Assembly: GCF_019320115.1 (NCBI RefSeq)
Contig: NC_089593.1
Coordinates: forward strand, 17,778,870 to 17,842,869
Length of the DNA stretch: 64,000 nucleotides
Source: Miscanthus floridulus
Lineage: Eukaryota; Streptophyta; Magnoliopsida; Poales; Poaceae
Reading direction: 5' to 3'
This document shows positions 1 to 9,646 of the stretch, piece after piece. Made by a program: the position numbers and the translations under genes. Numbering within the stretch: the first letter of the stretch is position 1; every line of letters starts with the position of its first letter. The notes under the pieces are model-generated. The model did no database searches. It was not told where the DNA came from and was given only the letters and a program-made list of their open reading frames with translations.

Positions 1-990
1 AAAGTACACTTTCCAACCTCCAACTTGCACTGAAGTTCGATTTTCAACCTTCAACTATGAAACCGGGTAACAAACACCCTCCAACTATCAAAACCAGACA
101 AATTTGGTCCTCGGCTGGTTTCAAAAACGGTTTTCTATTTTTGGGGGGCGCCGAAATTTTATATTATTTTTTTGAGCCTCTTAACGTCCTCAAATGAAAA
201 AAATTTAAAACTACAAAGTTGTAGATCTCATTGAGAACTACAACTTTGGTATAAAAAGTATCTTCGTTTGACTCCATACAAAAAATATATTATTTTTCTA
301 ATGCGGCAAGCGCTATTATGATGCTGAAATTTTATATTATTTTTTGAGCAACTTAACGTCCTCAAATTAAAAAAATTAAAACTAGAAAGTTGTAGATATC
401 ATCGAGATATACAATTTTTATATAAAAATCATCTTCATCCGATGTCGTATTAGTTCATTTTTATATAAAACAAGCTTTTTCATTTTCGAAAGTTGTTTTG
501 TCACGTGAGAAGATGATTTTTATATAAAAATGAACTAATATGACGTCGGATGAAGATGACTTTTATATAAAAATTGTAGATCTCGATGATATCTACAACT
601 TTCTAGTTTTAAGTTTTTTAATTTGAGGACGTTCAGTCGCTCAAAAAATAATATAAAATTTCAGCATCATAATAGCACTTGCCACATTAGAAAAATAATA
701 TATTTTTTGTATGGAGTCAAATGAAGATACTTTTTATACCAAAGTTGTAGCTCTCAATGTGATCTACAACTTTGTAGTTTTGAGTTTTTTCATTTGAGGA
801 CGTTAAGAGGCTCAAAAAAATAATATAAAATTTTGGCGCCTCCCGGAAATAGAAAACCGCTTTTGAAACCAGCCGAGGACCAAATTTGTCTGGTTTTGAT
901 AGTTGGAAGGTGTTTGTTACCTGCTTTCATAGTTGAAGGTTGAAAATCGAACTTCAGTGCAAGTTGAAGGTCGGAAAGTGTACTTTACCC
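1..990. mobile_element. Long foldback (inverted-repeat) element, MITE-like
   Basis: Positions 1-470 and about 512-987 are near-perfect reverse complements, so the unit folds into a hairpin with arms of roughly 470 bases and a loop of about 40 bases (471-513). The right end reads TACTTTACCC; the window opens at AAAGTACACTTT, so the matching GGGT lies just outside and the left end is cut by only a few bases. There is no coding capacity. The termini suggest a non-autonomous DNA transposon, but the superfamily is not assigned because the left target-site duplication lies outside the window. Confidence 0.8.
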
Positions 991-1041
991 TTTTCTTAAT
1001 GCAGAAAGATACTGTAGAAACATAGTAGATCAGCCTGAATG

Positions 1042-1123
1042 CCTGTTTCAGCAAACCACCTAGTTCAAGTAAAATTGCCACATAATACCTGTTTCAGCAA
1101 ACCACCTAGTTCAAGTACTTATC
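1042..1123. repeat. Two-copy 46-bp direct repeat
   Basis: The string beginning CCTGTTTCAGCAAACCACC occurs at 1042 and again at 1088, giving a 46-bp direct duplication just right of the foldback element. No gene overlaps it. Confidence 0.75.
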
Positions 1124-1220
1124 TTTGTATTTCTCTCTTGTATGTACTGTAACATTCACTGCATGGGGCATGGAAGAATCTCTAAAGCTATATGTAAACT
1201 GCTACAAATTAAGTCCAAAA

Positions 1221-1235
1221 GGCACCCCCTCCCCC

Positions 1236-1268
<33 letters not shown>

Positions 1269-1303
1269 ACCACCACCCACACACACACACACCACCACCA
1301 CCA
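1221..1303. repeat. Poly-C / (CA)n / (CCA)n low-complexity tract
   Basis: A run of more than 30 C residues is followed by CA dinucleotide and CCA trinucleotide repeats. Open frames through it encode only proline, histidine and threonine runs (glycine runs on the other strand) and are not genes. The exact length is likely unreliable in any assembly. Confidence 0.9.
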
Positions 1304-1356
1304 AAAAAAGAATCATCAGTTGCGTTTGATTGTGCACAGTCGTTTAAGAGATTCTT

Positions 1357-1474
1357 AGCATGTTCGCTGGTTCGATAAGTCGTCTGTGCTGATTTGTACG
1401 GTTGATTTATTATGAGAAAAAAACACTGTATCATGGCTGATAAGCTCTAGCTGAAACCAATAAGCGAACATGCT
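1357..1474. mobile_element. Short hAT-like MITE (~118 bp)
   Basis: Terminal inverted repeats AGCATGTTCGCTGGTT at the left and AACC...AGCGAACATGCT at the right enclose a TTATTATGAGAAAAAAACACTGT core. That core is typical of a very common family of short non-autonomous grass elements. Related copies lie at 3665, 4755, 42168 and 47607. Confidence 0.65.
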
Positions 1475-2341
1475 GTCTGAAGGTGCAACCAACTGCAAAG
1501 CGTAGTGCAGTGGAAGTGGAACACATATGTCTGCACTCACTAACTGCCATCAGCTAGCACCACTATTGCATTGCCTAAGCAGGCCACAGGATTTGGACTA
1601 AAGAAAAACAAATGCACCCATTGGGCATATATAAAATATAAAAAGGCGATGAACGCTTGCCTGAAATGGAACCAAACGACGCTCACCATTCTCCTTTTGT
1701 CAAATGCCCGGATCGGATATTATAAACCTCCGAAACGAAGTGTCGGCAAATGGTGCCTCTACTACGGGACTGAAATTCTGGGAACCAAATAGAACCTGTG
1801 TGCCGTTGCTCTCACTCTCAGGCTGCACTCCACTCTCGGTGTTTTCAGTTGGGTGGTGAATCGATGGCGGTGGAAGAAAACTTTAATCCCTCCATGCAGC
1901 AGCCGCCCTCTGCTCCTGAGTGGATAAAGGATTTGATTCTCGCAGTGATAGATCGTTTCGGAGACATAGAGAATGAGTTATCTTGACATCTGGAGATTTC
2001 GCTTTTTCTGAAAGCACAAAGCAGGTTCACTAAGGAAATTTATTTACAGATTAATTTGTAAGATGCAACTAATGCCACTCTTACGTACGTACATATTAGC
2101 AAAAGCAATTCTAAAACGTGACAGTATTGATGTGCAGAAAATAAAATGTCTGCCAGCATCAAACAGGCCACAAAGGAAAATGATAGATGTCTCGTTATTT
2201 TGTTTCGATATATACATGTCAGATGCCACACTCGTTTCCATTTATTAATTGCGACTGATCGAGGTGATAAAGCCATTTGATGTGAACGAGAAATGCAAAA
2301 TGAAGTCCACAAGGTTGGAAAAAACTAAATAAAATTCAAAC
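1475..2341. other. Intergenic, no confident gene
   Basis: No recognised gene or repeat. A short frame at 1864-1986 on the plus strand gives a plausible-looking peptide (MAVEENFNPSMQQPPSAPEW, continuing about 20 residues). It is followed at once by a stop, has no recognised domain and no clear splice partners, so it is not called. The stretch separates a MITE from an RTE LINE remnant. Confidence 0.5.
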
Positions 2342-3352
2342 TTTTTATCGAAGTACGTCGGGCTCATTAAGGAGATGTACAACAATGTTGTGACAAGTGT
2401 TCGAACAAGTGATGGAGACACGGATGATTTCCCGATTAGGATAGGACTACATCAAGGGTCAGCTTTGAGCCCTTATCTGTTTGTCTTAGTGATAGATGAG
2501 GTCACAAGGGACATACAAGGGGACATCCCTTGGTGTATGCTTTTTGCGGACGATGTAGTGCTAGTTGTTGAAAGCCGGACATGAGTGAATCAGAAACTGG
2601 AGTTATGGCGGGAGACTTTAGAGTATAAAGGTTTTAGACTCAGTAGAACTAAAACTGAGTATATGAGATGTGACTTCGGCACTACTACTCGGGAGAAGGA
2701 AGATATTAGTTTGGAAGGTCAAGTAGTGCCTAGGAAAGATACCTTTCGATATTTAGAATCAATGCTACAGAGAGACGATGATATTGATGAAGATGTTAGC
2801 CATAGAATCAAAGCAGGGTGGATGAAGTGGCGCCAAGCATCTGGTGTCCTATGTGATAAAAGGGTATCACAGAAGCTAAAAGACAAGTTTTATAGGACGA
2901 CGATTAGACATACTATGTTGTATGGTGCAGAATATTGGCCTACGAAAAGACGACATGTTCAACAGATAAGTGTCGCGGAAATGCGTATGTTGCGTTGGAT
3001 TTGCGGTCATACAAGAAGGGATCGAGTTCGGAACGATAATATACGTGATATATTAGGGGTAGCACCAATTGAAGAAAAGCTTGTCCAACACCGGTTGAGA
3101 TGGTTTGGACATGTCAAACGGAGACCTCCAGAGGCACCGGTGCATAGTGGAATCCTAAGTCAGGATAGTAACGTGAAGAGAGGCAGAGGAAGATCGAAAT
3201 TGACTTAGATAGAGGCAATAAAAGGAGACCTGAAATGATAAAAATATACCCAAAGACTTAGCTTTAGATATGAGTGCTTGAAAAACAGGGGTTTCAACTC
3301 TAGCATACCCCAACTCGTTAGGAACTTAAAATGTTTTGTCGTCATTGTTGTA
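2342..3352 (+). mobile_element. RTE-type non-LTR retrotransposon (LINE), 5'-truncated
   Basis: This is the 3' part of a plant RTE LINE. It holds the end of the reverse transcriptase coding region and then the characteristic RTE tail, beginning near 3286 (GGTTTCAACTCTAGC), with a short TTG-rich end near 3350 instead of poly-A. The 5' end is missing before the middle of the RT domain, and part of the region after 3208 appears deleted relative to complete relatives. Confidence 0.85.
2351..3208 (+). pseudogene. RTE reverse transcriptase, C-terminal part
   Basis: One reading frame runs from 2351 to 3208 with a single internal TGA at 2582-2584. Before it are the RT signatures GLHQGSALSPYLF and LFADDVVLV, the latter carrying the catalytic aspartate pair (FADD). 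After it comes the conserved RTE thumb/C-terminal region, including YGAEYWPTKRRHVQQ and HRLRWFGHVKRRPPEAPVHSG. The TGA sits where relatives commonly have an amino acid and is explained by CGA to TGA. The endonuclease and the first half of RT are absent, so the copy cannot act autonomously. Confidence 0.85.
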
Positions 3353-3955
3353 TACTGTATACACATTCCTCTAAAAAAATCTATACTGTACAATGCACCA
3401 GCATTCACTTTTCATATATCTTTTTTTCTCTGAAGAGCACGCTGTTTGTACCTCGCACTTTCGTCAGGTTAATTAGTTTCCAGCTGAGACTGTACGAAAT
3501 CCATGGTACTTTCGTCAACGACATCGTCACGGCAGGGAGTAGCCATGGGTGCTAGCCTAGCTATAGTATACCGTACACGACACAAAAAATTGACAAGTCC
3601 AAGTTTATTAATTTTTTTTGCTGACATGCATCATGACGTCACAATCGGGATGGAATGCCAATTGGCCCGTTTCCTGGTTAGTTTCTTGGATAATAAGTCT
3701 AACTGGTACTAGATTATTATGAGAAAGAAACACTGTTAGCTGACTGATAAATGCTGACTGGCTAACAAATGAACAGGCTCGAAGCTTACTTGTTGCCGTC
3801 ACACGTCGTCTTGGCCTATATACATCCTTTTTTTTGTTTCATTTTTCGTGTTGTCCCAAATTTCGGTACAGGCAGGATCGCAGTAGGTGCCACGATGCCA
3901 TGCCAGCGCGTCCAGGCCGCAACTAGTGACGGCAACATCATCTTCGGAAATTACT
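3353..3955. other. Intergenic with one degenerate MITE
   Basis: AT-rich sequence between the LINE tail and the tandem array. The only recognisable item is a diverged hAT-like MITE, listed separately. No gene is seen. Confidence 0.5.
3665..3781. mobile_element. Degenerate hAT-like MITE
   Basis: It contains the TTATTATGAGAAAGAAACACTGTTAGCTG core shared with the MITE at 1357 (positions about 3714-3742). The ends are imperfect inverted repeats (GGCCCGTTTCCTGGTTAGT and the complement of GCTAACAAATGAACAGGCTC). Boundaries are approximate. Confidence 0.5.
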
Positions 3956-3959
3956 AGAG

Positions 3960-5353
3960 GAAAGGGTCAGATGTGTCGTTGCAGTTGAGCATGTCCTGCA
4001 ACACCGCCACCTCGATAGCATCGTACGTGCTCGTGCTCAGCCTATAGAGCTCATGGGAAAAGTTGCATGCGGGCTACCAAAACAAGGCGCGTGCCTGGGT
4101 GCGTGGACAGGGAACGAAGGAAGCATACATGTATAATTTTATGTGTTTACTAGGAATATCTTAAAAAAGTAGAATTTTATACGTAACTCTGCTTCTTCAT
4201 TAGAGATGTCTCCGAAAAAATAAAATTTTATGTGTAATTTTGAGTCTTCACTAGTAACGTCTCGAAAAAGTCAGAATTTTGTGGAACCAGCCGCATCATG
4301 CCGATAGAGCTTATGGGAAAGTTGTGTGTGGCGGCTGCGACGAGGCATGGTCCTAAGCGCGTGGGCAGGGAATAAAGAAAGGATACATGTGTAATTTCGT
4401 GTCTTCACTAAGAACTCCTCGGAAAAGCATATTTTTATGTGTAACTTTTTTTTTGTTGCGTCTTCACTAGGAACATTTCAAAAAAGTAAGATTTTATTAT
4501 GCATAGTTTTGTGTCTTTACTAATAACGTCTCGAAAAAGTAGAATTTTGTGGAACCTGATGCATCATGCTGATAGCGTTCATGGGAAAGTTGCGTGCGGC
4601 GGCCGGAACTAGGCATAGGCCTAGGCGTGTGGGTAGAGAATAAAAGAAAGATACATGCATAATTTCGTGTCTTCACTAGGAATTCTGCTTCTTCATTAGG
4701 AATGCGTCAAAAAAAAGTAAAATTTATTCGTAATTTTTAGTCTTCAACGGTAACAGGGCGTTTGGCTGGTATAGTTCCAGCTTGTTTCAGCTTATTCTCT
4801 CTCACAGAATACTATTCAATCATCCAAAACAATAAAAAAAAACACTGCTTCACCGGACCCTCCGAACGCCCTTGGAAAAGTCGAATTTTGCAGAACCGGG
4901 CAAATCATGCCGATAGAGCTCATGGGGAAAGTTGCGTGCGGCAGCTGGAACGAGGCACGTACGGGCCTGAGCGTGTGGGCAGGGAATAAAGGAAGGATAC
5001 GTGTCTTCACTAGATGGGAAAGTTGCCTACGGTGGCCGGAACAAGGCACAGGACGGCACGTGGGTAGAGAATAAAAGGAGGATACATGCGTAATTTGGTG
5101 TCTTCACTAGGAACGTTTCATAAAAGTAGATTTATATGTGTAATTTTGCGTCTTTCACTACGAACTGTCTCGAGAAAAATAAAATTCTATGCGTAATTTG
5201 TATCTTCACTAGGAACATCTCGAAAAGTTAGAATTTTACGGAACCGGTCGCATCATGTCGATAGAGTTCATGGGAAAAGTTCCGTGCGGTGGCCGGAATA
5301 AGGCACAGGCACAAGCCTAGTCGCGTGGGTAGAGAACAAAAGAAGAATACATG
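3960..5353. repeat. Tandem array, ~269-bp unit, left portion
   Basis: A block containing GCATCATGCCGATAGAGCTCAT, GTTGCGTGCGGCGGCCGGAA, GAATAAAAGAAGGATACATG and one or more TTCACTAGGAACGTCTCG subunits recurs, with the TAGAGC(T/C)CATGGG landmark at 4044, 4304, 4573, 4914 and 5262. Spacing is 260-269 bp where undisturbed; the longer intervals contain a MITE (4755) or a partial unit (near 5010). The same units resume at 33276, so the array was split by the gypsy element between. It has no coding content. Confidence 0.8.
4755..4872. mobile_element. hAT-like MITE inside the tandem array
   Basis: It is bounded by AGGGCGTTTGG and CCGAACGCCCT, with internal AGCTTGTTTCAGCTTATTCT and an AAAAAAAACACTG core. 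It interrupts one array unit and explains the lengthened 341-bp interval there. A clear 8-bp target duplication is not visible. Confidence 0.65.
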
Positions 5354-5358
5354 CATAA
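5354..5358. repeat. Target-site duplication CATAA (left) of the Tat element
   Basis: CATAA directly precedes the TGTCGG LTR start and is repeated exactly at 33271-33275 after the ACCCGACA LTR end. This shows that 5359-33270 entered as one insertion and was later filled by a nested element. Confidence 0.95.
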
Positions 5359-5760
5359 TGTCGGCGTTTTGGACCGGCGGGCCCTCAACCAACTAGTGAA
5401 AATATACTGCGTGCCTCTAATCCCGGATGGTGATGCAAAGAGACACAAGGTTTATACTGGTTCAGACAATAGGTGCCCTACGTCCAGTTTGAGAGATCGA
5501 TCTTGTATTCCTTGCACCGAAGTGCTTATAGTAAGGGGTTACAAGCTGGGCGAGAGAGGGAGCTAGTCCCAGGTCTCTGCGTTGAGCGGCGTGGGCTGCT
5601 TGAGATGTTGATCTCAGGTAGCGAGGAAGCGTGCGTATTACAGAGTGTTGCACGTTGCTTGCGCGTGTGTGTGTTTGAATCTCCGTCTGTCTATGCGTGC
5701 GTCTATGCGTGAGTTCGTGAACCCGTGAGCTCGTGTCTAGAAACGGCCCCGGTCACTCTC

Positions 5761-5767
5761 TTTTATA
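5761..5767 (-). promoter_or_regulatory. LTR TATA box (3' LTR copy)
   Basis: On the minus strand this reads CTATAAAAGAG, a strong TATA consensus in the element's transcription direction. The same motif is at 32167-32173 in the 5' LTR, where it would drive the element. In this 3' copy it could fire into the flanking array. Confidence 0.6.
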
Positions 5768-6432
5768 GTTGAAGGGGGGACAGGGGCGATACATGCGTTT
5801 GCTACGCGGCGTCTTGTGAGCGGAGGTGGCGTGTCTGAGCCCTATAGCTTGCCACTATGGCAGCATGGTCGACGGAGCGGTCTTGTCCTCAATGCACTGG
5901 AGCGACGCGCCAGTCACGCCCGATCCTATGCGACGTGGGAGCTCTAGTGATAGCTTGACGCAGGGCATGGCGGACGACGTGCCGGTCGCTGTATGTCGAC
6001 AGCGTAGAGAGCCGAGGCTTAGTCGGTGCAGAGGCCGAACCATCGTGGGGGGCTCGGCGGGCGCGAATCCCGAGGCTACCGAGACCCTAAAGTGGATGGC
6101 CGAGGCTCGGAGGGAGCAGTTGGTCCTGTACACTGATTTCGAGGCTATAGGTACCCCGGACTTGACTCCCCACGCCACAATGTCCTCGGAGCAGTTGGGG
6201 TTAGGCAGCACAGTGCAGCACGGGCGTCGGTCGTGGGCACAACGCCGAGCACAGCGACCGGTAACCCCTGCCCCGTCTTGTCCCGGACGACGTGGCGTTG
6301 ATGTGACTCCCATCTCGTCGACCACTTCGCTGTACCGGGCCGTCGTTCGGCTGATGTCGCGGGAGTGGTTGGCCGCGTTAGTTAGGCGTGATGTCTCGGT
6401 CGAGGCAGCGGAGACGGGGTGGCTGCCGAGCC

Positions 6433-6636
6433 GGCCTCGAGCGAGGCGGAGAATCGGTACCTTGTCCGAGGCCTTACGTGCGGGGCCTCGAGCGAGACGG
6501 AGAATCGGTACCCCGTCCGAGGCCTTATGTGCGGGGCCTTGAGCGAGACGGAGAATCGATACCCCGTCCGAGGCCTGGCGGGAGGGGCCTCGGGAGAGTC
6601 GGAGAATCGGTATCCCGTCCGAGGCCTTACGGTTTC
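6433..6636. repeat. 51-bp minisatellite in the 3' LTR, four units
   Basis: Units beginning GGCCTCGAGCGAG or GGCCTTGAGCGAG start at 6433, 6484, 6535 and 6586, each exactly 51 bp, and include GAGAATCGGTACCCCGTCCG. The other LTR has five units, which accounts for the length difference between the LTRs. Confidence 0.95.
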
Positions 6637-6816
6637 ATTTTGGGCCGAGCCCACTTCGAGTAGGTTCGGATTTGTTCGAGGTGGGCCGGGCGGCCCAGCT
6701 GAGTTTCGGATAAGGTGGGGGTTTGCCGGTAGTTGTCCCTTGGCTTCGATTTTTACAGGGTCTAAGCGATTTTTTTCGGTTTTTGCTTAGGGAACCCCTT
6801 TTTATGGTACCCGACA

Positions 6817-6840
6817 GTAGCCCCCGAGCCTCGGGGAGAG
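6817..6840 (-). other. Polypurine tract of the Tat element
   Basis: On the minus strand this reads GAGGCTCGGGGGCTAC directly before the 3' LTR TGTCGG. This is the expected plus-strand priming site for reverse transcription. Confidence 0.75.
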
Positions 6841-7029
6841 TGTGAGCGCTCTCCCTGAGGTTTTGACGAGACTTGGCTCACGGCAGCTCCTGGTGGGATG
6901 GTGTTTCGTACTCGAGGCTTCGGTGGGTGCGCGCGAGCGTACCCACCGGGTGTAGCCCCCGAGGCCCTAGAGGAGTGGGTTTACTCCTCTAGGGGCTTTT
7001 TCCCTGTCGAGCAGGGGGTGGGTTTGTAG

Positions 7030-9170
7030 CGTTTGCCGAGCCCATGAGTGCGAGTTCGGGTCATTGGGTTTTGGCGTGTATGTAGGAAGAGCCCCCGAGC
7101 CTCTGCTCAGTGCAAGAGGGCGATCAGGAGTTTCCCTGTCTTTTTTGTGCGGCCCTCATGCATCCTTTTTGTTCGGAAGGAGGGATTGTTTGTCGAGCCC
7201 CCGAGTACGAGTCTGGGTCGCTGGGTCTCGGCTTGGTTGAAGGAAGTGCCCCCAAGCCTCTACGCGGAGCAAGAGGGCGATCAGGAGTTTCCCTGTCTTT
7301 TTTATGCGGCCCTCACGCATCCTTTTTGTTCAGAAGGAGGGGTGGAGTATGCTAGGCTACCCTCGGTGGGCGCGAGCACTGACACCTCTGGTGAGCTGTT
7401 ACCGGGTAAGTCCGAGTGGAGGCCCATGCCCCATTCGATAGGGGTTGGCTGGTGGTTCAGAGACACACTCCAAAAGTACCAGAGGGCTTCTCCAGTGGGT
7501 CCTAGGGCCGTTCGATTGGCCCCAGGGGCTCGGTGCCTCCCTGTGGTGGGATCCCATTCAGAGACCTCTCTGCCGGTCTCGGACACGACTTAGGGCATCC
7601 CAAGCAGTCGCTTGCTTGGGCCTCGGCCATGTACGGGCTCGTCCATAGTCATCCCTGACTCTGTTTGTCCTAGGGCAGCTGTCGAGACTTTCGGGGGCCC
7701 AGCCTTTGAACCCCTGGACAGTAACGGGTTCGGTGCCTTTTATCGCGTTTGCCGAGCCCCCGAATGTGAGTTCGGGTTGCTGGGCCATGGCTTGTTTGCA
7801 GGAAGAGCCCCCAAGACTCTACATGGAGCAAGAGGACGATCAGGAGTTTCCCTGGTTTTTGGTGCGGCCCTCACGCATCCTTTTCGTTCGGAAGGAGGGG
7901 TTGTTTGCCGAGCCCCCGAGTGCGAGTCTGGGTCGCTGGGTCTCGGCTTGGATGCAGGAAGTGCCCCCGAGCCTCTGCACGGAGCAAGAGGGCGATAAGG
8001 AGTTTCCCTGTCTTTTTTGTGCGGCCCTCACGCATCTTTTTTGTTTGAAAGGAGGGGTGGAGTATGCCAGGCTACCCTCGGTGGGCGCGAGCAGTGACAC
8101 CTCCGGTGAGCTGTTACCGGGTAAGTCCGAGTGGAGGCCCATGCCCCATTCGATAGGGTTTAGCTGGTGGTCCAGAGACACACTCCAAAAGTACCAGAGG
8201 GCTTCTCCAGTGGGTCCTAGGGCCATTCGATTGGCCCCGGGGGCTCGGTGCCTCCCTGCGGTGGGATCCCATTTAGAGACCTCCTTGTCGGTCTTGGACA
8301 CGACTTAGGGTATCCCAAGTAGTTGCTTGCTTGGGCCTCGGCCATGTACGGGCTCACCCATAGTCATCCCTGACTCTATTTGTCCTAGGGTGGTTGTCGA
8401 GAGCTTTGGGGGCCCAGCCTTTGAACCCCTGGACAGTAACAGGTTTGGTGCCTTTTATCGCATTTGTCGAGCCCCCGAATGCGAGTTCGGGTTGCTGGGC
8501 CATGGCTTGTTTACAGGGAGAGCCCCTGAGCCTCTGTGCGGAGCAAGAGGACGATCAGGAGTTTCCCTGGCTTTTTGGTGCGGCCCTCGCGCATCCTTTT
8601 CGTTCAGAAGGAGGGGTTGTTTGCCGAGCCCCCGAGTGCGAGTATGGGTCGCTGGGTCTCGGCTTGGTTGCAGGAAGTGCCCCCGAGCCTCTGAGCGGAG
8701 CAAGAGGGCGATCAGGAGTTTTTCTGTCTTTTTTGTGCGTCCCTCGCGCATCCTTTTCGTTCGGAAGGAGGGGTGAAGAATGCCAGGCTACCCTCAGTGG
8801 GCGCGAGTAGTGACATCTCCGGTGAGCTTTTATCGGGTAAGTCCAAGTGGAGGCCTGTGCCCCATTCGATAGGGGTCGGCTGGTGGTCCAGAGACACACT
8901 CCAAAAATACTAGAGGGCTTCTCTAGTGGGTCACAGGGCCGTTCGATTGGCCCCGGGGGCTCGGTGCCTCCCTGCGGTGGGATCCCATTCAGAGATCTCC
9001 CTACCGGTCTTGGACATGACTTAGGGCATCCCAAGCAGTCGCTTGCTTGAGCCTCGGCCATGTACAGGCTCGCCCATAGTCATCCCTGACTCTGTTTGTC
9101 CTGGGGCGGCTATCGAGACCCTCGGGGACCCAGCCTTCGAACCCTTGGACCGTAACGGGGCTTGGTGCCC
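7030..9170. repeat. Three ~715-bp tandem repeats in the Tat 3' region
   Basis: Units begin at 7030, 7746 and 8461 with CGTTTGCCGAGCC (or its variant CATTTGTCGAGCC) and end near 9170. Each unit carries two similar ~180-bp subrepeats (GAGCCCCCGAGTGCGAG... and GCGATCAGGAGTTTCCCTG... ending at a GGAAGGAGGGG box), then a unique ~350-bp part. Long open frames on both strands come from this repetition and GC-rich composition; none matches a known protein. Tandem repeats between pol and the 3' LTR are known in Tat-clade elements. Confidence 0.9.
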
Positions 9171-9646
9171 AGTTCCTTAGTCTGAAAGGAATCGGGTGGG
9201 GGATATTCCCCTCCCATCGGTTGACAACGATGGGTGCGCCTTTTGAGGCGTTTCTCGGGGAGATGGAACGGCGCCTGCCATTACTCTGGTCAGACACGAC
9301 GTGATGTCTGCGGATGGGATGTTACTATGCGTGCGCGATTAATAAGGGAAAGGTGGGCATGTGGGCGGTTTAATCGGATCTAGATTAACTGCACCAGATC
9401 TGAGGGAAACTTCCCCGGTTTCATCACCCGTCCGTTTCACCCCCTTCCCGCATAAATACGTGACGAGCCTCGCCCCTCTCCTTCTTACCTTGCCTGCATT
9501 CGCCTTTTCTACCCTCGAGCGGTTGCTAAGAACAGAGGAAGAGAGCGCCAGGGAGAAGAAGGGAGAAGGGAGAGGAAAGGCACGAGAAAGAGAGAGGGAT
9601 AGCGAGAGCTCGCCTTACCACCATAGCCGCATTCTCCACCGCACCC
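9171..9646 (+). promoter_or_regulatory. Candidate promoter/5' leader of the antisense ORF
   Basis: Between the tandem repeats and the first antisense-ORF ATG lies a pyrimidine-rich leader. At 9451-9458 CATAAATA is preceded by CCCCTTCCCG, a plausible weak TATA element about 190 bp upstream of the ATG at 9647. No other promoter feature is evident. Confidence 0.35.

Larger units (their letters stand above)
5359..6816 (-). repeat. Tat element 3' LTR (1458 bp)
   Basis: Starts TGTCGGCGTTTTGG and ends GTACCCGACA. It contains a four-unit 51-bp minisatellite (6433-6636) and a TATAAAAG motif on the minus strand at 5761-5767. It pairs with the split LTR at 20042-20233 plus 31952-33270. Confidence 0.95.

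Noticed and set aside
1125..1434. Open frames across the poly-C tract on both strands
   Set aside because: They encode only proline/histidine or glycine runs from low-complexity DNA.
1798..1986. Possible small exon encoding MAVEENFNPSMQQPP...
   Set aside because: No recognised domain, no convincing splice partners, immediate stop.
7048..8810. Long plus- and minus-strand frames in the Tat 3' repeats
   Set aside because: They recur with the 715-bp repeat unit, overlap each other and match no protein family.
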